In this document: positions 1-8,527 of the stretch, piece by piece | How the letters are laid out: each line of letters starts with the position of its first letter | How positions within the stretch are numbered: position 1 is the stretch's first letter | NCBI GenBank assembly: GCA_045801465.1 | Contig: JBJMSU010000029.1 | Coordinates: 1-29,616 of the forward strand | DNA length: 29,616 nucleotides | Direction of reading: 5' to 3' | Source: DATFWC01 sp045801465 | Lineage (GTDB): Bacteria > Pseudomonadota > Alphaproteobacteria > Rhizobiales > Xanthobacteraceae | Program-made: the position numbers and the translations under genes | Notes under the pieces: model-generated | Database searches by the model: none | Told to the model about the DNA's origin: nothing | The model's input: the letters and a program-made list of their open reading frames with translations, nothing else

Positions 1-197
1 AGGTAATCGCCGTCGTTATCGATGTTGAGGCGATAGATTGCGTCGGGATGAAGTGCGTCCGCGTTGGGATTTGCATTGAGGATGATCACGGTTCTGTTCT
101 TGTCAACGGGCGACTGGAATGCGTACAGGTCGCAGAGGTCGAGTCGTTGATCGCCCAGCGGCGGGCCGAGACTGAGTCCAGTGAAGTGGTTTGACAT
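1..197 (-). CDS. DUF4331 family protein (N-terminal fragment, cut by window edge)
   Basis: The first 65 codons of a gene on the minus strand are present; the rest lies beyond base 1. The visible protein opens MSNHFTGLSLGPPLGDQRLD and continues with an LYAFQSP segment and a NANPNAD...HPDAIYRLNID segment. These are the opening motifs I associate with DUF4331, a family of uncharacterised bacterial proteins several hundred residues long. The ATG is preceded by a clear AGGAGAG ribosome site. There is no signal peptide in the visible part. It lies 116 bp downstream of the cupin gene on the same strand and may be the third gene of that operon. No function is known for the family, and I assign none. 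Confidence 0.8.
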   Translation of the reverse strand, partial: MSNHFTGLSLGPPLGDQRLDLCDLYAFQSPVDKNRTVIILNANPNADALHPDAIYRLNIDNDGDY

Positions 198-313
198 TGC
201 ACTCTCCTGTCAACCGAGATTTCTATTTTGGGTCTTCCAGACTGGGCATTACAGCAAAACAGCAGCTCTGCTGGATTACCTCGGCAATATCTCCGCACGA
301 AAGGTATTAAACC

Positions 314-730
314 TCAGTTCCCGAATGGGATCGTCAGTTCCGTCTCGTTCGTGTCCACCACGAACACCGCGAGGAGCTTGGCCGGCTGCGTCTCGCTGGC
401 ATTGGCGCTGACGCCGTGGCGGTCCCCGGGCAGCTCGGAGAAGCTCTGTCCCGCCTGGTAGGTCGTCACCGGTCCGTCGTTGACCTGACTGCGGATCGCC
501 CCCTCAAGCACGGTCGCGTAGATGAAGGCGGATTTGGGATGCGTGTGGCCAGGCGAGTAACCGCCCGGGCCATATTCGACGAGCACGCCCTTGATGCTCT
601 TGCCGGGGACGTTCGGCAGCTCGTGCTGGTAGACGAGGGTCACCTTGGCGTTCTTCTCCTTCGGCGCCTCCGCGAGGACGCTGCCGAACGGCAGGGTGGC
701 GACAAGCAGCGAACAGAGGATGCGTTTCAT
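314..730 (-). CDS. Secreted cupin-domain protein
   Basis: 138 aa. The first 20 residues, MKRILCSLLVATLPFGSVLA, form a typical Sec signal peptide with cleavage expected near VLA|EA, so the product should be periplasmic. The rest is a small single-domain beta barrel of the cupin type. The segment PGGYSPGHTHPKSAFIYATV supplies the usual G-x5-H-x-H metal site, and a second motif with GDRHGVSAN carries the later histidine. I chose the ATG at 730 because it has a strong AGGAGGG ribosome site and begins exactly at the signal peptide; a longer reading frame upstream adds a non-membrane leader without that site. The gene follows the NAD(P)-binding gene by 31 bp on the same strand, so the two are probably co-transcribed. 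Such small secreted cupins are often found next to dehydrogenases or quinone-related genes, but substrate and reaction are unknown. Confidence 0.85.
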   Translation of the reverse strand: MKRILCSLLVATLPFGSVLAEAPKEKNAKVTLVYQHELPNVPGKSIKGVLVEYGPGGYSPGHTHPKSAFIYATVLEGAIRSQVNDGPVTTYQAGQSFSELPGDRHGVSANASETQPAKLLAVFVVDTNETELTIPFGN

Positions 731-761
731 GAAAGCCCTCCTTCGGTTGGCGGATGCGGGA

Positions 762-1517
762 TCAGGCTGCTGCCTGTGAGCGGCGGAGCCATTCATCGAA
801 ACCGATGCGGCCGAGGCGCGCCTCGCCCAACGGCACGAGCGAGTGCTCCTCGACCCGGCCGCCGAAGTATCGGGCCTCGGGGTCGCTCACGACCTCACGC
901 GGGTCGCCGACCGCCTTCAGATAGCGGGCGACGATTTCGTTGAACGGCGCTCGTTCCGGGCCGGCGATCTCGACGATGCCGTTTCGCGGCGCCGCGAGCG
1001 CCACATCGGCAACGATGGCAGCAACGTCGTCCGCCGCGATGGGCTGGAACAGGCCGGGCGAAAGCCTGACCATGTTTCCATCCGTACTTGAAGCGGCGAT
1101 GCCGCCGAGGAATTCCAGGAACTGGGTCGAGCGGATGATGGTGTAGGGGATGCCGGAGGTCTCGATCAGTTTCTCTTGGGCGACCTTGGCGCGGAAATAG
1201 CCATTGTCGGGCGTCCGGTCGGTTCCGACGATGGATAGCGCGACATGGTGCCGGACGCCCGCTGCGGCCTCCGCCGCGAGAAGGTTGCGGCCGGAGGTCT
1301 CGAAGAATTCCAGCACCGCCTTGTCTTCAAATGAGGGCGAATTGGCGAGGTCGATCACCACCTGCGCGCCGGCCATGGCCTCTTTGAGCCCCTCGCCGGT
1401 GATGGTGTTGATGCCGCTTTTGGGCGAGGCGGCGACGACCTCCTGGCCGCCCTGGCGCAGAATGGCGACGGTCTTCGAGCCGATCAGGCCGGTGCCGCCG
1501 ATGACGACGATCTTCAT
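762..1517 (-). CDS. NmrA-like/atypical SDR NAD(P)-binding protein
   Basis: 251 aa. The N-terminus has a Rossmann nucleotide-binding turn, VVIGGTGLIG (GGTGLIG at residues 7-13). It is followed by a GINTITGEG segment and an AQVVIDLANSPSF segment typical of the NmrA/HSCARG branch of atypical short-chain dehydrogenases. The classical YxxxK catalytic pair is not obvious, as expected for that branch, many of whose members sense or bind NAD(P)H rather than catalyse. Length is usual for the group. The ATG is preceded by AAGGGAGGG. The gene is the first of a probable minus-strand operon with the secreted cupin (31 bp downstream) and perhaps the DUF4331 gene. Its promoter should lie in the 339-bp gap upstream. 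Substrate unknown; family placement is confident, role is not. Confidence 0.88.
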   Translation of the reverse strand: MKIVVIGGTGLIGSKTVAILRQGGQEVVAASPKSGINTITGEGLKEAMAGAQVVIDLANSPSFEDKAVLEFFETSGRNLLAAEAAAGVRHHVALSIVGTDRTPDNGYFRAKVAQEKLIETSGIPYTIIRSTQFLEFLGGIAASSTDGNMVRLSPGLFQPIAADDVAAIVADVALAAPRNGIVEIAGPERAPFNEIVARYLKAVGDPREVVSDPEARYFGGRVEEHSLVPLGEARLGRIGFDEWLRRSQAAA

Positions 1518-1856
1518 GGTTTACCCTCCCTTGTCGATGACTGGAGACCCTTAAATGGGTTCGAATGCAAGTGAGGATAACGCGCGAGCATAATGCAAAA
1601 CCCGTGAGGAGACAAAGACCGAAGCGTCCCTGCTGAACACGCCGCTCGCCGGGCCGCTCATACGCATTGTCCTGCAGAATTAGCACCTGGCGAGTGCGGC
1701 GGTATTGAGCCCGGCAATCAGCGCGATTGTCGCAGCACTGCGGACGAACCTCATCTAACGTGCCGGCTGTCCTCCCCGACCTGCTGTCCGGGAGTTCCCG
1801 GACCACGCTGGAATTGAATATTGCATTTCTTCCGAATAGCTACTTGCTCGATCGCC
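1518..1856. other. Gene-free stretch upstream of the SDR-cupin operon
   Basis: About 340 bp without a convincing gene on either strand. It should hold the promoter of the minus-strand SDR-cupin operon, but I could not fix -35 and -10 boxes. A short plus-strand reading frame ending near 1758 translates to a hydrophobic stretch, but it is closed by a stop codon after some 23 codons and has no start. Confidence 0.5.
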
Positions 1857-1973
1857 TCAAGCTCGCCGCGTCATCGCTAGTTCGGCGATCGTTTGATCGT
1901 TACCGCCGACGAAAAAAGCGGCAAGCCAGAAGATGACCACGGGCGCTGTTGTTGCGACGGCGTCCCGCGTCAC
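1857..1973 (-). CDS. Possible 38-aa single-pass membrane peptide
   Basis: A GTG-initiated frame of 38 codons starts 13 bp downstream of the desaturase stop codon, on the same strand. The peptide has one hydrophobic segment, TAPVVIFWLAAFFVGG, followed by a polar tail NDQTIAELAMTRRA. This looks like a designed small membrane protein rather than chance translation. An AAGGGC sequence lies directly before the GTG, which is closer than usual for a ribosome site, so translational coupling to the desaturase may be needed. The same frame is open further upstream inside the desaturase gene, which weakens the case for a separate gene. I do not recognise a family. Confidence 0.4.
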   Translation of the reverse strand: MTRDAVATTAPVVIFWLAAFFVGGNDQTIAELAMTRRA

Positions 1974-1986
1974 GCCCTTCGGCAGC

Positions 1987-3198
1987 TCACCGGGTCTGGG
2001 CGCGCACCTCGATGGCCACGGCCTGCAGCCGCGCCCCAATGCCATCGAGGAGAAGCTCGTAAGCGCGATCGACAATGGCGTCGATGGACGGCGTCCGCGC
2101 GAACATGGCGGTCGCCTGGGCGAGCATCTCGGTGCGGGTCGGCAGGTGCGGCAGGTGCATGTTGGCGAGGACGTCGGCTGCGCGGTTTTGCGCTGCCACC
2201 AGCCGGTCTTGCAGGGCGGAGAGCTGCGAATTCTCCAGCGCCGCCGTGATCGCCAACGCGATCCGTTGCGAATTGAAATGAGCGGCCAGCTCCGCAGCGG
2301 CGCGATTGACCACGCGGGCGCCGAGCCGCTGTTCGTTGCGGATCACCTGCCGCGGCGGCGTCTTCAGGTCCCATATGACCCGGAACCAAGCCAGCATGCG
2401 CAGGAGATAGAACGTGCAATCGATTTCCCACCACCTGAACCCCTGCCGCGCGCTGCTCTGGTAGGCATGGTGGTTGTTGTGCCAGCCTTCGCCCATGGTG
2501 AAGAAGGCGAGCAGCCAATTGTTGCGCGAGTCGTCGCCGGTCACGTAGCGTTTCCGGCCCCGCACGTGCGCCAGCGAGTTGATGCAGAACGTGCCGTGAT
2601 AAACGAGCACCGTGCTCCAGAAGAACCCGACCACCAGGCCCGACCACCCACCCAGCGCCAGGCAGATGACGGCGAGCACGATGGGCGGCACGAGCTCATA
2701 TTTGTGCAGCCACATCAGCTCGGGAAAGCACGTGAAATCGGCGACCTTGACGAGATCGGTCGCATCATGCCGGCGCGCGAAGATCCAGCCGACGTGGCTG
2801 TAGAAGAAGCCCTTGTGGCGCGGCGAATGCACGTCCTCTTCGGTATCGGAATGGAGATGATGGTGTCGGTGCTTGGCCGCCCACCACAGGATGCTCTTCT
2901 GCATCGAGCTCTGCGACAGCACGGCGAGGATGAACTGGAAACTGCGGCCGGTCGCATAGGCACGATGTGAGAAATAGCGGTGGTAGCCCGCCCCAATGGC
3001 AAAAATTCGCAACCAATAGAGGATGATGCAGATGGCGAACGCAGTCCAAGTGATACCCGTCCAGATCGCCGCAAGACAGGCCAGATGGACAAGCACAAAC
3101 GGGATGGCCGACGGATACATGATGTCGTCATGTTCGGCGGCGGTGTCTTGATGATCCACGGATTGTGGCTGGGGGTCGAGAGCGGGGTCGGCGCGCAT
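1987..3198 (-). CDS. Membrane acyl-CoA/acyl-lipid desaturase with C-terminal extension
   Basis: 403 aa. Membrane di-iron fatty acid desaturase of the delta-9 (stearoyl-CoA desaturase-like) group, which would introduce a cis double bond into a saturated acyl chain at the inner membrane. The three histidine boxes are in place: HRYFSH at residues 73-78, HRHHH at 110-114 and HNNHH at 240-244. Hydrophobic pairs lie around 31-70 and 170-200. The catalytic part ends near residue 285. A further ~115 residues, predicted helical and hydrophilic, follow with no match I recognise. The ATG at 3198 has an AGGA site about five bases upstream. The gene is divergent from plsY, with about 250 bp between them, which makes a functional link to membrane lipid synthesis plausible. 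An electron donor gene (ferredoxin or cytochrome b5-like) is not nearby. Confidence 0.93.
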   Translation of the reverse strand: MRADPALDPQPQSVDHQDTAAEHDDIMYPSAIPFVLVHLACLAAIWTGITWTAFAICIILYWLRIFAIGAGYHRYFSHRAYATGRSFQFILAVLSQSSMQKSILWWAAKHRHHHLHSDTEEDVHSPRHKGFFYSHVGWIFARRHDATDLVKVADFTCFPELMWLHKYELVPPIVLAVICLALGGWSGLVVGFFWSTVLVYHGTFCINSLAHVRGRKRYVTGDDSRNNWLLAFFTMGEGWHNNHHAYQSSARQGFRWWEIDCTFYLLRMLAWFRVIWDLKTPPRQVIRNEQRLGARVVNRAAAELAAHFNSQRIALAITAALENSQLSALQDRLVAAQNRAADVLANMHLPHLPTRTEMLAQATAMFARTPSIDAIVDRAYELLLDGIGARLQAVAIEVRAQTR

Positions 3199-3450
3199 GC
3201 GGTCCTGAAGATTCGGGTGGGCCGCTTCCTTAGCAGGTTTGATGTGCGGCGGCGAGCAGCACCATCACCGCATGATTATGGCCCATAGATGACTGTGGCC
3301 TGCGTAAGGATCACGCGCAGATCATCCGTCCCAGTCGTACGCCGAGACGGCGCGGCGGCTTGATCGGGGCTGACGTCGCGGCAACGATGGCGGTGCTCCG
3401 CTTCCGAACTTCGTGATATATCGCCGCACCCCTCTGGCACGAAATTCGCC

Positions 3451-4086
3451 ATGCTCCGCCCGATCAACTGGTCGCTTGCCCTGCCCTACTACGCGGCCGC
3501 GCTCGCGTTCGGCTATCTGCTCGGCTCGATTCCGTTCGGGTTAGTCGTCACGCGGCTCGCCGGCACGTCGGACGTGCGCACCATCGGCTCCGGCAATATC
3601 GGCGCCACCAACGTGCTGCGCACCGGCCGCAAAGGTCTCGCCGCCGCGACGCTCCTCTGCGACATGCTCAAAGGCACGGCAGCGGTGCTCGTCACTTATC
3701 ATTTCTTCGGACCGGACCTCGCGATTCTTGCCGGCATCGGGGCGTTCCTCGGCCACGTATTTCCAGTCTGGCTCAGGTTCAAGGGCGGCAAGGGCGTTGC
3801 GACCTATATCGGCGTCCTGCTCGCGCTCGCCTGGCCGGCCGCGCTCGCCTTCGGCGTGATCTGGGCCCTGATCGCCGCGTTGACGCGTTACTCCTCGCTC
3901 GCCGCCCTCGTCGCCGGCGCCGCCACCCCCGTGATCCTGTGGTTCAACAAGGACCTGCAGGAAGCACAAGTGTTCCTCCTGCTCACCGTGCTGATCTTCA
4001 TCACCCATCGGGCCAACATTGCCCGGCTTCTCAAAGGCACCGAGGGCAAGATTGGCCAAGGCTCTGCACAGATGCCGCCGGAGTGA
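3451..4086 (+). CDS. plsY: Glycerol-3-phosphate acyltransferase PlsY
   Basis: 211 aa. PlsY transfers an acyl group from acyl-phosphate to the sn-1 position of glycerol-3-phosphate, the first committed step of phospholipid synthesis, in the inner membrane. Family motifs are evident: GSIPFGLVVTRLAG near residues 25-38, SGNIGATNVLRTGRK just after it, and the phosphate-binding loop FKGGKGVAT near residue 110. Several hydrophobic segments (about 9-30, 72-95, 115-160, 170-185) match the family topology. Length is normal. The ribosome site is weak. It is the first gene of the series plsY-dprA-topA, all plus strand, a conserved order in Hyphomicrobiales. The 122 bp to dprA leaves room for a separate promoter. 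Confidence 0.97.
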   Translation: MLRPINWSLALPYYAAALAFGYLLGSIPFGLVVTRLAGTSDVRTIGSGNIGATNVLRTGRKGLAAATLLCDMLKGTAAVLVTYHFFGPDLAILAGIGAFLGHVFPVWLRFKGGKGVATYIGVLLALAWPAALAFGVIWALIAALTRYSSLAALVAGAATPVILWFNKDLQEAQVFLLLTVLIFITHRANIARLLKGTEGKIGQGSAQMPPE

Positions 4087-4208
4087 CGAGATAATTGCGC
4101 CGGCCGACGCATGTTTCCTGTTGCGCGCGAACACAGACGGCCGAACCTTTGCGCAGTTGTCCGCAGTTCGCACCTGAGCGATGCTAGGTTTGCGCGGGGG
4201 CAAGCAAC

Positions 4209-5327
4209 TTGGCCGACGACGACAGCATTCGGCTGACCGACGAGCAGCGGCTCGACTGGCTGCGCCTGATCCGCAGCGACAACGTCGGGCCGCGCACGTT
4301 CCGCGTCCTGATCAATCACTTCGGCAGCGCCCGCGCGGCGCTCGAGACGTTGCCCGAATTGGCGCGCCGCGGCGGAGCCGTGCGGCCGGGCCGCATTTGC
4401 TCGCGCGCGGATGCCGAGCGCGAGCTCGAAGCTCAGCGGGCGCTCGGCGCCACCCTGATTGGCCTCGGCGAGGCCGAGTATCCACGTCGCTTGCGTGCCA
4501 TCGCCGATCCGCCGCCGCTGATCGCCGTACGCGGCCAAAAGCCGGCGCTGGCCCGTCCCATTGTCGCCGTCGTCGGCGCGCGCAACGCCTCCGGCGCCGG
4601 GCTGAAGATCGCTCAGCTTCTCGCCCACGAGATCGGCGCCGCCGGCTTCGCCACCGTGTCGGGGCTCGCGCGCGGGATCGATGCGGCCGCGCACCGGGCA
4701 AGTCTCGCCACGGGCACCATCGCGGTGCTCGCGGGCGGGCACGACAATGTCTATCCGCAGGAGCACGCTGGCTTGCTCGACGAAATCCTTCACGCCGGCG
4801 CCGCCGTCTCCGAGATGCCGCTCGGCTGGGAGCTGCGCGCCCGCGACTTTCCCCGCCGCAACCGACTGATTTCCGGCCTGGCCCTGGGCGTGCTGGTGGT
4901 CGAGGCGGCCAAGCGCTCGGGCTCGCTCATCACCGCGAAGCTCGCGCTCGAACAGGGCCGCGAGGTGTTCGCGGTGCCCGGCTCGCCGCTCGACCCGCGC
5001 ACCGAGGGGACCAACGATCTGTTGAAGCAGGGCGCGACCCTGGTCACCCAGGCGGCCGACGTCATCGGCGTGCTCGCGCCCATCGTGGGACGCGCGACGG
5101 ATCTGGCCGAGGACGGCGAGCCCGTGGACGGCGTCGCCGGCGAAGCTGAGCCGGAGGCCGATCAGCGCGCCCGCATCGTCGGCCTGCTCGGACCGACGCC
5201 GGTCGGCATCGATGACCTGGTGCGGCTCGCCGGCGCGCCTCCGGCCGTCGTGCGCATGGTGCTGCTGGAATTGGAAATCGCCGGCCGCCTCGAACGCCAC
5301 GGCAACGGGCTGGTGTCGCTGCTGTGA
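4209..5327 (+). CDS. dprA: DNA-processing protein DprA
   Basis: 372 aa. DprA binds incoming single-stranded DNA during natural transformation and loads RecA onto it. The central Rossmann-like domain is complete: VAVVGARNASGAG (119-131), ATVSGLARGIDAAAHRAS (148-165), AVLAGGHDNVYP (172-183), FPRRNRLISGLA (214-225), VVEAAKRSGSLITA (230-243) and FAVPGSPLDPRTEGTNDLL (254-272). An N-terminal helical region (residues 10-60) and a C-terminal winged-helix domain (about 320-370) complete the usual architecture. The start is a TTG after a GGGGG ribosome site; no ATG gives the full N-terminus. DprA occurs in many bacteria not known to be competent, so its presence alone does not show transformability. 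It stands between plsY and topA, as in relatives. Confidence 0.96.
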   Translation: MADDDSIRLTDEQRLDWLRLIRSDNVGPRTFRVLINHFGSARAALETLPELARRGGAVRPGRICSRADAERELEAQRALGATLIGLGEAEYPRRLRAIADPPPLIAVRGQKPALARPIVAVVGARNASGAGLKIAQLLAHEIGAAGFATVSGLARGIDAAAHRASLATGTIAVLAGGHDNVYPQEHAGLLDEILHAGAAVSEMPLGWELRARDFPRRNRLISGLALGVLVVEAAKRSGSLITAKLALEQGREVFAVPGSPLDPRTEGTNDLLKQGATLVTQAADVIGVLAPIVGRATDLAEDGEPVDGVAGEAEPEADQRARIVGLLGPTPVGIDDLVRLAGAPPAVVRMVLLELEIAGRLERHGNGLVSLL

Positions 5328-5346
5328 GGCCCCATGTTCATGAGGA

Positions 5347-5366
5347 CTACTCCAAATCTGGAGTAG
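5347..5366 (+). terminator. Hairpin downstream of dprA
   Basis: A perfect inverted repeat CTACTCCA-AATC-TGGAGTAG lies 20 bp after the dprA stop codon. The 8-bp stem and 4-nt loop could act as a transcription end or a processing site. The following bases contain TTTCC but no run of T, so a classical intrinsic terminator is not shown. The 289-bp gap from dprA to topA otherwise holds no gene and should contain the topA promoter. Confidence 0.35.
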
Positions 5367-5616
5367 CTAGTTTCCGAATTTGGTGGAAAAAGCAGCCGGA
5401 CCAGCTTACTTGGCTGCACAACTGCTAATCGCCGTTAAACGCGACGCTAAGAATAGCGCTATATCGGGGGCAATCCTACAAGTGGCGGTATTCTGATCCG
5501 GCCGCAACCCTCTCTTCGATTGACAGGAGGGGGTGAGTTACCCATGTTCCAGGCGCCGAAGCGCGGCGCAAATCGCCGCAATCCGGACTTAACCATCGGA
5601 AAATTCTGGGATTTTC

Positions 5617-8238
5617 ATGGACGTTGTCGTTGTCGAGTCGCCCGCCAAGGCCAAGACGATCAACAAGTATCTGGGACCGGGCTATCAGGTCCTGGCCTCG
5701 TTCGGGCATGTCCGCGACCTGCCGCCCAAGGACGGCTCGGTCGATCCGGACGCCAATTTTCACATGCTCTGGGAGGTCGATTCCAAGGCGCAGAAACGGC
5801 TGTCCGAAATCGCCAAGGCCGTGAAGGACGCCGACAAGCTCATCCTCGCCACCGACCCCGACCGCGAGGGCGAGGCCATCTCCTGGCATGTCCTCGAAGT
5901 GCTCAAGGAGAAGCGCGCGCTGAAAGAGCAGGACGTCGAGCGCGTCGTTTTCAACGCCATCACCAAGCAGGCGGTGACCGAGGCGATGAAGCATCCGCGC
6001 AGCATCGACGCCGCGCTGGTCGATGCGTATCTCGCCCGCCGCGCGCTCGATTACCTCGTCGGCTTTACGCTCTCGCCGGTGCTGTGGCGCAAGCTGCCGG
6101 GTGCGCGCTCGGCCGGACGCGTCCAGTCGGTGGCACTCCGCCTCGTGTGCGACCGCGAGCTCGAGATCGAGAAATTCCTACCCCGCGAATACTGGTCGCT
6201 CGCCGCCCTCCTCGCCACCCCGCGCGGCGAGACCTTCGAGGCCCGGCTGGTCGGCGCCGACGGACAGAAAATACAGCGCCTGGATATCGGCTTGGGGGCG
6301 GAGGCTGAGGCGTTCAAACGCGAGCTCGAAACCGCTTCCTTCGTGGTCGGCTCGGTCGAGGCGAAACCCGCCAAGCGCAACCCCTACCCGCCCTTCACCA
6401 CCTCCACGCTGCAACAGGAGGCGAGCCGCAAGCTCGGCTTCGCCCCCGCCCATACGATGCGGCTGGCGCAGCGGCTCTATGAGGGCGCGGATATCGACGG
6501 CGAGACCGTCGGGCTGATCACCTATATGCGCACCGACGGCGTACAGATGGTGGACGAGGCGATCTCGGCCATCCGCCGCCTGATCGGCAGCGATTACGGC
6601 GACCGCTACATCCCGGACGCGCCGCGCCGCTATCAGAGCAAGGCGAAGAATGCCCAGGAAGCGCACGAGGCGATCCGGCCGACCGACCTCACCCGCCGCC
6701 CACGCCAGGTCACCCGCTTCCTCGATCCCGATCAGGCCAAGCTCTACGAGCTGATCTGGCTTCGCGCGGTGGCGAGCCAGATGGAATCGGCCGAGCTCGA
6801 ACGCACGACCATCGACATCACGGCGAAAGTCGGCGCGCGTATCCTCGACCTGCGCGCCACCGGCTCGGTAGTCAAATTCGACGGCTTCCTGGCGCTCTAT
6901 CAGGAAGGCCGCGACGAGGATCAGGAGGACGAGGAATCGCGCCGGCTGCCGGAGATGAGCCAAGGCGAAGCCCTGGAGCGCCGCTCGATCTCGGCGACCC
7001 AGCATTTCACCGAGCCGCCGCCGCGCTACTCCGAAGCCTCCCTGGTGAAGCGCATGGAGGAGCTCGGCATCGGCCGCCCGTCGACCTACGCGGCCATCCT
7101 TCAGGTGCTCAAGGATCGCGGCTATGTGCGCCTCGACAAGAAGCGCCTCATCCCGGAGGACAAGGGCCGGCTCGTCATCGCTTTCCTGGAGAGCTTCTTT
7201 GCCCGCTACGTGGAGTACGACTTCACCGCCGGCCTGGAAGAGGCGCTCGACCGCGTTTCCAACAATGAGATCGCCTGGCGCGACCTGTTGCGCAATTTCT
7301 GGCGCGACTTCATCGGCGCCGTCGACGACATCAAGCACCTGCGCGTCGGCGACGTGCTCGATGCGCTCGACGAGATGCTCAGCCCGCACGTATTCCCGCC
7401 GCGCGAGGGCGGAACCGACCCGCGCCTGTGCCCGACCTGCGGCACCGGCCGCCTCTCGCTCAAGCTCGGCAAGTTCGGCGCCTTCATCGGCTGTTCCAAC
7501 TATCCGGAATGCCGCTACACGCGCCCGTTCTCGGTGCCGGGACCGGGCGAGGAGACGCCCGAGGCCAGCGTGCGCAACCTCGGACACGATCCAGAAACCG
7601 GCCTGCTGGTGACGGTGCGCGCCGGCCGCTTCGGACCTTATGTGCAGCTCGGCGAAAGCGACAACGGTGAGAAGCCGAAACGCACCGCGCTGCCCAAGGG
7701 CACCGATCCGGCCGCGGTCGATCTCGACCATGCGCTGAAATTGTTGGGACTGCCGCGCGAAGTCGGCCGCCATCCCGAAAGCGGCGAACCGATCATGGCC
7801 AGCATCGGCCGCTACGGGCCGTACGTGCACCACGGCAAGACCTACGCCAATCTCGAGGCCGGCGACGACGTGCTCAACGTCGGTCTCAATCGGGCGGTCA
7901 CGTTGATCGCCGAGAAGGCGCTCAAGCGCGGGCGGCGGCCGGCAGCCGCACCGGGTCGCTCGCTGGGCGAGCACCCGGAGAGGGGCGGCGAGATCGTGGC
8001 GCGAAGCGGACGTTACGGCCCCTACGTCAGCCACGATGGCGTGAATGCCACCCTGCCGGTCGGCAAGACCCCGGAAAGCGTGACGCTCGAAGAGGCCTCG
8101 GCGCTCATCGATGCGAGAGCTGCCCAGGGCCGCGGCAAAGCAACCCGGCGGCGGAGCCCGCGCAAGACCAAAGCAGCCGGTGCGTCCGGCGAAACCAAGC
8201 CGCCGCGCAAGACGAAACCCAATGAGGCGGCAGAGTAG
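5617..8238 (+). CDS. topA: DNA topoisomerase I
   Basis: 873 aa. Type IA topoisomerase that relaxes negative supercoils by transient single-strand cleavage. The N-terminal Toprim domain has ESPAKAKTI (7-15) and the metal-binding DPDREGE (80-86). The catalytic tyrosine is Y303 in ITYMRTDG. The gate region and signature EELGIGRPSTYA (481-492) are intact. One four-cysteine zinc finger is present (C605, C608, C626, C632). It is followed by three C-terminal repeats built on GR[F/Y]GPYV (about 670, 731 and 798) and a Lys/Arg-rich tail (838-867) likely to bind DNA. This single finger plus repeats layout is usual for alphaproteobacterial TopA. The ATG gives the standard N-terminus, though its ribosome site is weak. 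In relatives rnr follows directly; here it does not. Confidence 0.98.
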   Translation: MDVVVVESPAKAKTINKYLGPGYQVLASFGHVRDLPPKDGSVDPDANFHMLWEVDSKAQKRLSEIAKAVKDADKLILATDPDREGEAISWHVLEVLKEKRALKEQDVERVVFNAITKQAVTEAMKHPRSIDAALVDAYLARRALDYLVGFTLSPVLWRKLPGARSAGRVQSVALRLVCDRELEIEKFLPREYWSLAALLATPRGETFEARLVGADGQKIQRLDIGLGAEAEAFKRELETASFVVGSVEAKPAKRNPYPPFTTSTLQQEASRKLGFAPAHTMRLAQRLYEGADIDGETVGLITYMRTDGVQMVDEAISAIRRLIGSDYGDRYIPDAPRRYQSKAKNAQEAHEAIRPTDLTRRPRQVTRFLDPDQAKLYELIWLRAVASQMESAELERTTIDITAKVGARILDLRATGSVVKFDGFLALYQEGRDEDQEDEESRRLPEMSQGEALERRSISATQHFTEPPPRYSEASLVKRMEELGIGRPSTYAAILQVLKDRGYVRLDKKRLIPEDKGRLVIAFLESFFARYVEYDFTAGLEEALDRVSNNEIAWRDLLRNFWRDFIGAVDDIKHLRVGDVLDALDEMLSPHVFPPREGGTDPRLCPTCGTGRLSLKLGKFGAFIGCSNYPECRYTRPFSVPGPGEETPEASVRNLGHDPETGLLVTVRAGRFGPYVQLGESDNGEKPKRTALPKGTDPAAVDLDHALKLLGLPREVGRHPESGEPIMASIGRYGPYVHHGKTYANLEAGDDVLNVGLNRAVTLIAEKALKRGRRPAAAPGRSLGEHPERGGEIVARSGRYGPYVSHDGVNATLPVGKTPESVTLEEASALIDARAAQGRGKATRRRSPRKTKAAGASGETKPPRKTKPNEAAE

Positions 8239-8312
8239 CGATACCAACGCATCAGCCCGGATACGCGACTGGGGCGCTTGCCTGACCGGGACCCCTTATC
8301 TATCTTCCGCGC

Positions 8313-8328
8313 GGCCGCACCGGCGGCC
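8313..8328 (+). terminator. Weak hairpin downstream of topA
   Basis: GGCCGC-ACCG-GCGGCC can form a 6-bp GC stem with a 4-nt loop 75 bp after the topA stop. It lacks a T run, and such stems arise by chance in GC-rich DNA. The rest of the 289-bp space between topA and the convergent F420-type oxidoreductase gene contains nothing I recognise. Confidence 0.2.
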
Positions 8329-8527
8329 AACGGTCCGCGTAAAGGGCTCAGCCCGCCGAATTGCTTCTCGACCATAACCTGACTTCCTGCCCGAGATGCG
8401 CGGACGCCGGGCGCAGCGGAAGGAAGGTTTTCCACGGGACGTGAGCCCAGCCCCATTGCGCGCCGTGCCCTGCCCGCGCGGCCAAGCCTCGAGGCAGCGG
8501 TCACCTGTTGGGCCGCATGCAGGGCAT

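Noticed and set aside
1688..1758. Hydrophobic peptide like the end of a transporter (LASAAVLSPAISAIVAAL)
   Set aside because: Only about 23 codons between stop codons, no start and no further transporter fragments nearby.
1933..2970. 345-codon plus-strand frame over the desaturase gene
   Set aside because: The minus strand has all three histidine boxes; the plus frame shows no family.
3888..5300. 470-codon antisense frame over plsY and dprA
   Set aside because: No domain-like sequence; both plus-strand genes are intact and conserved.
6178..8247. 689-codon open frame antisense to topA
   Set aside because: Shadow of a GC-rich gene; composition rich in Arg/Ala/Gly with no domain, while the plus strand encodes a complete topoisomerase I.
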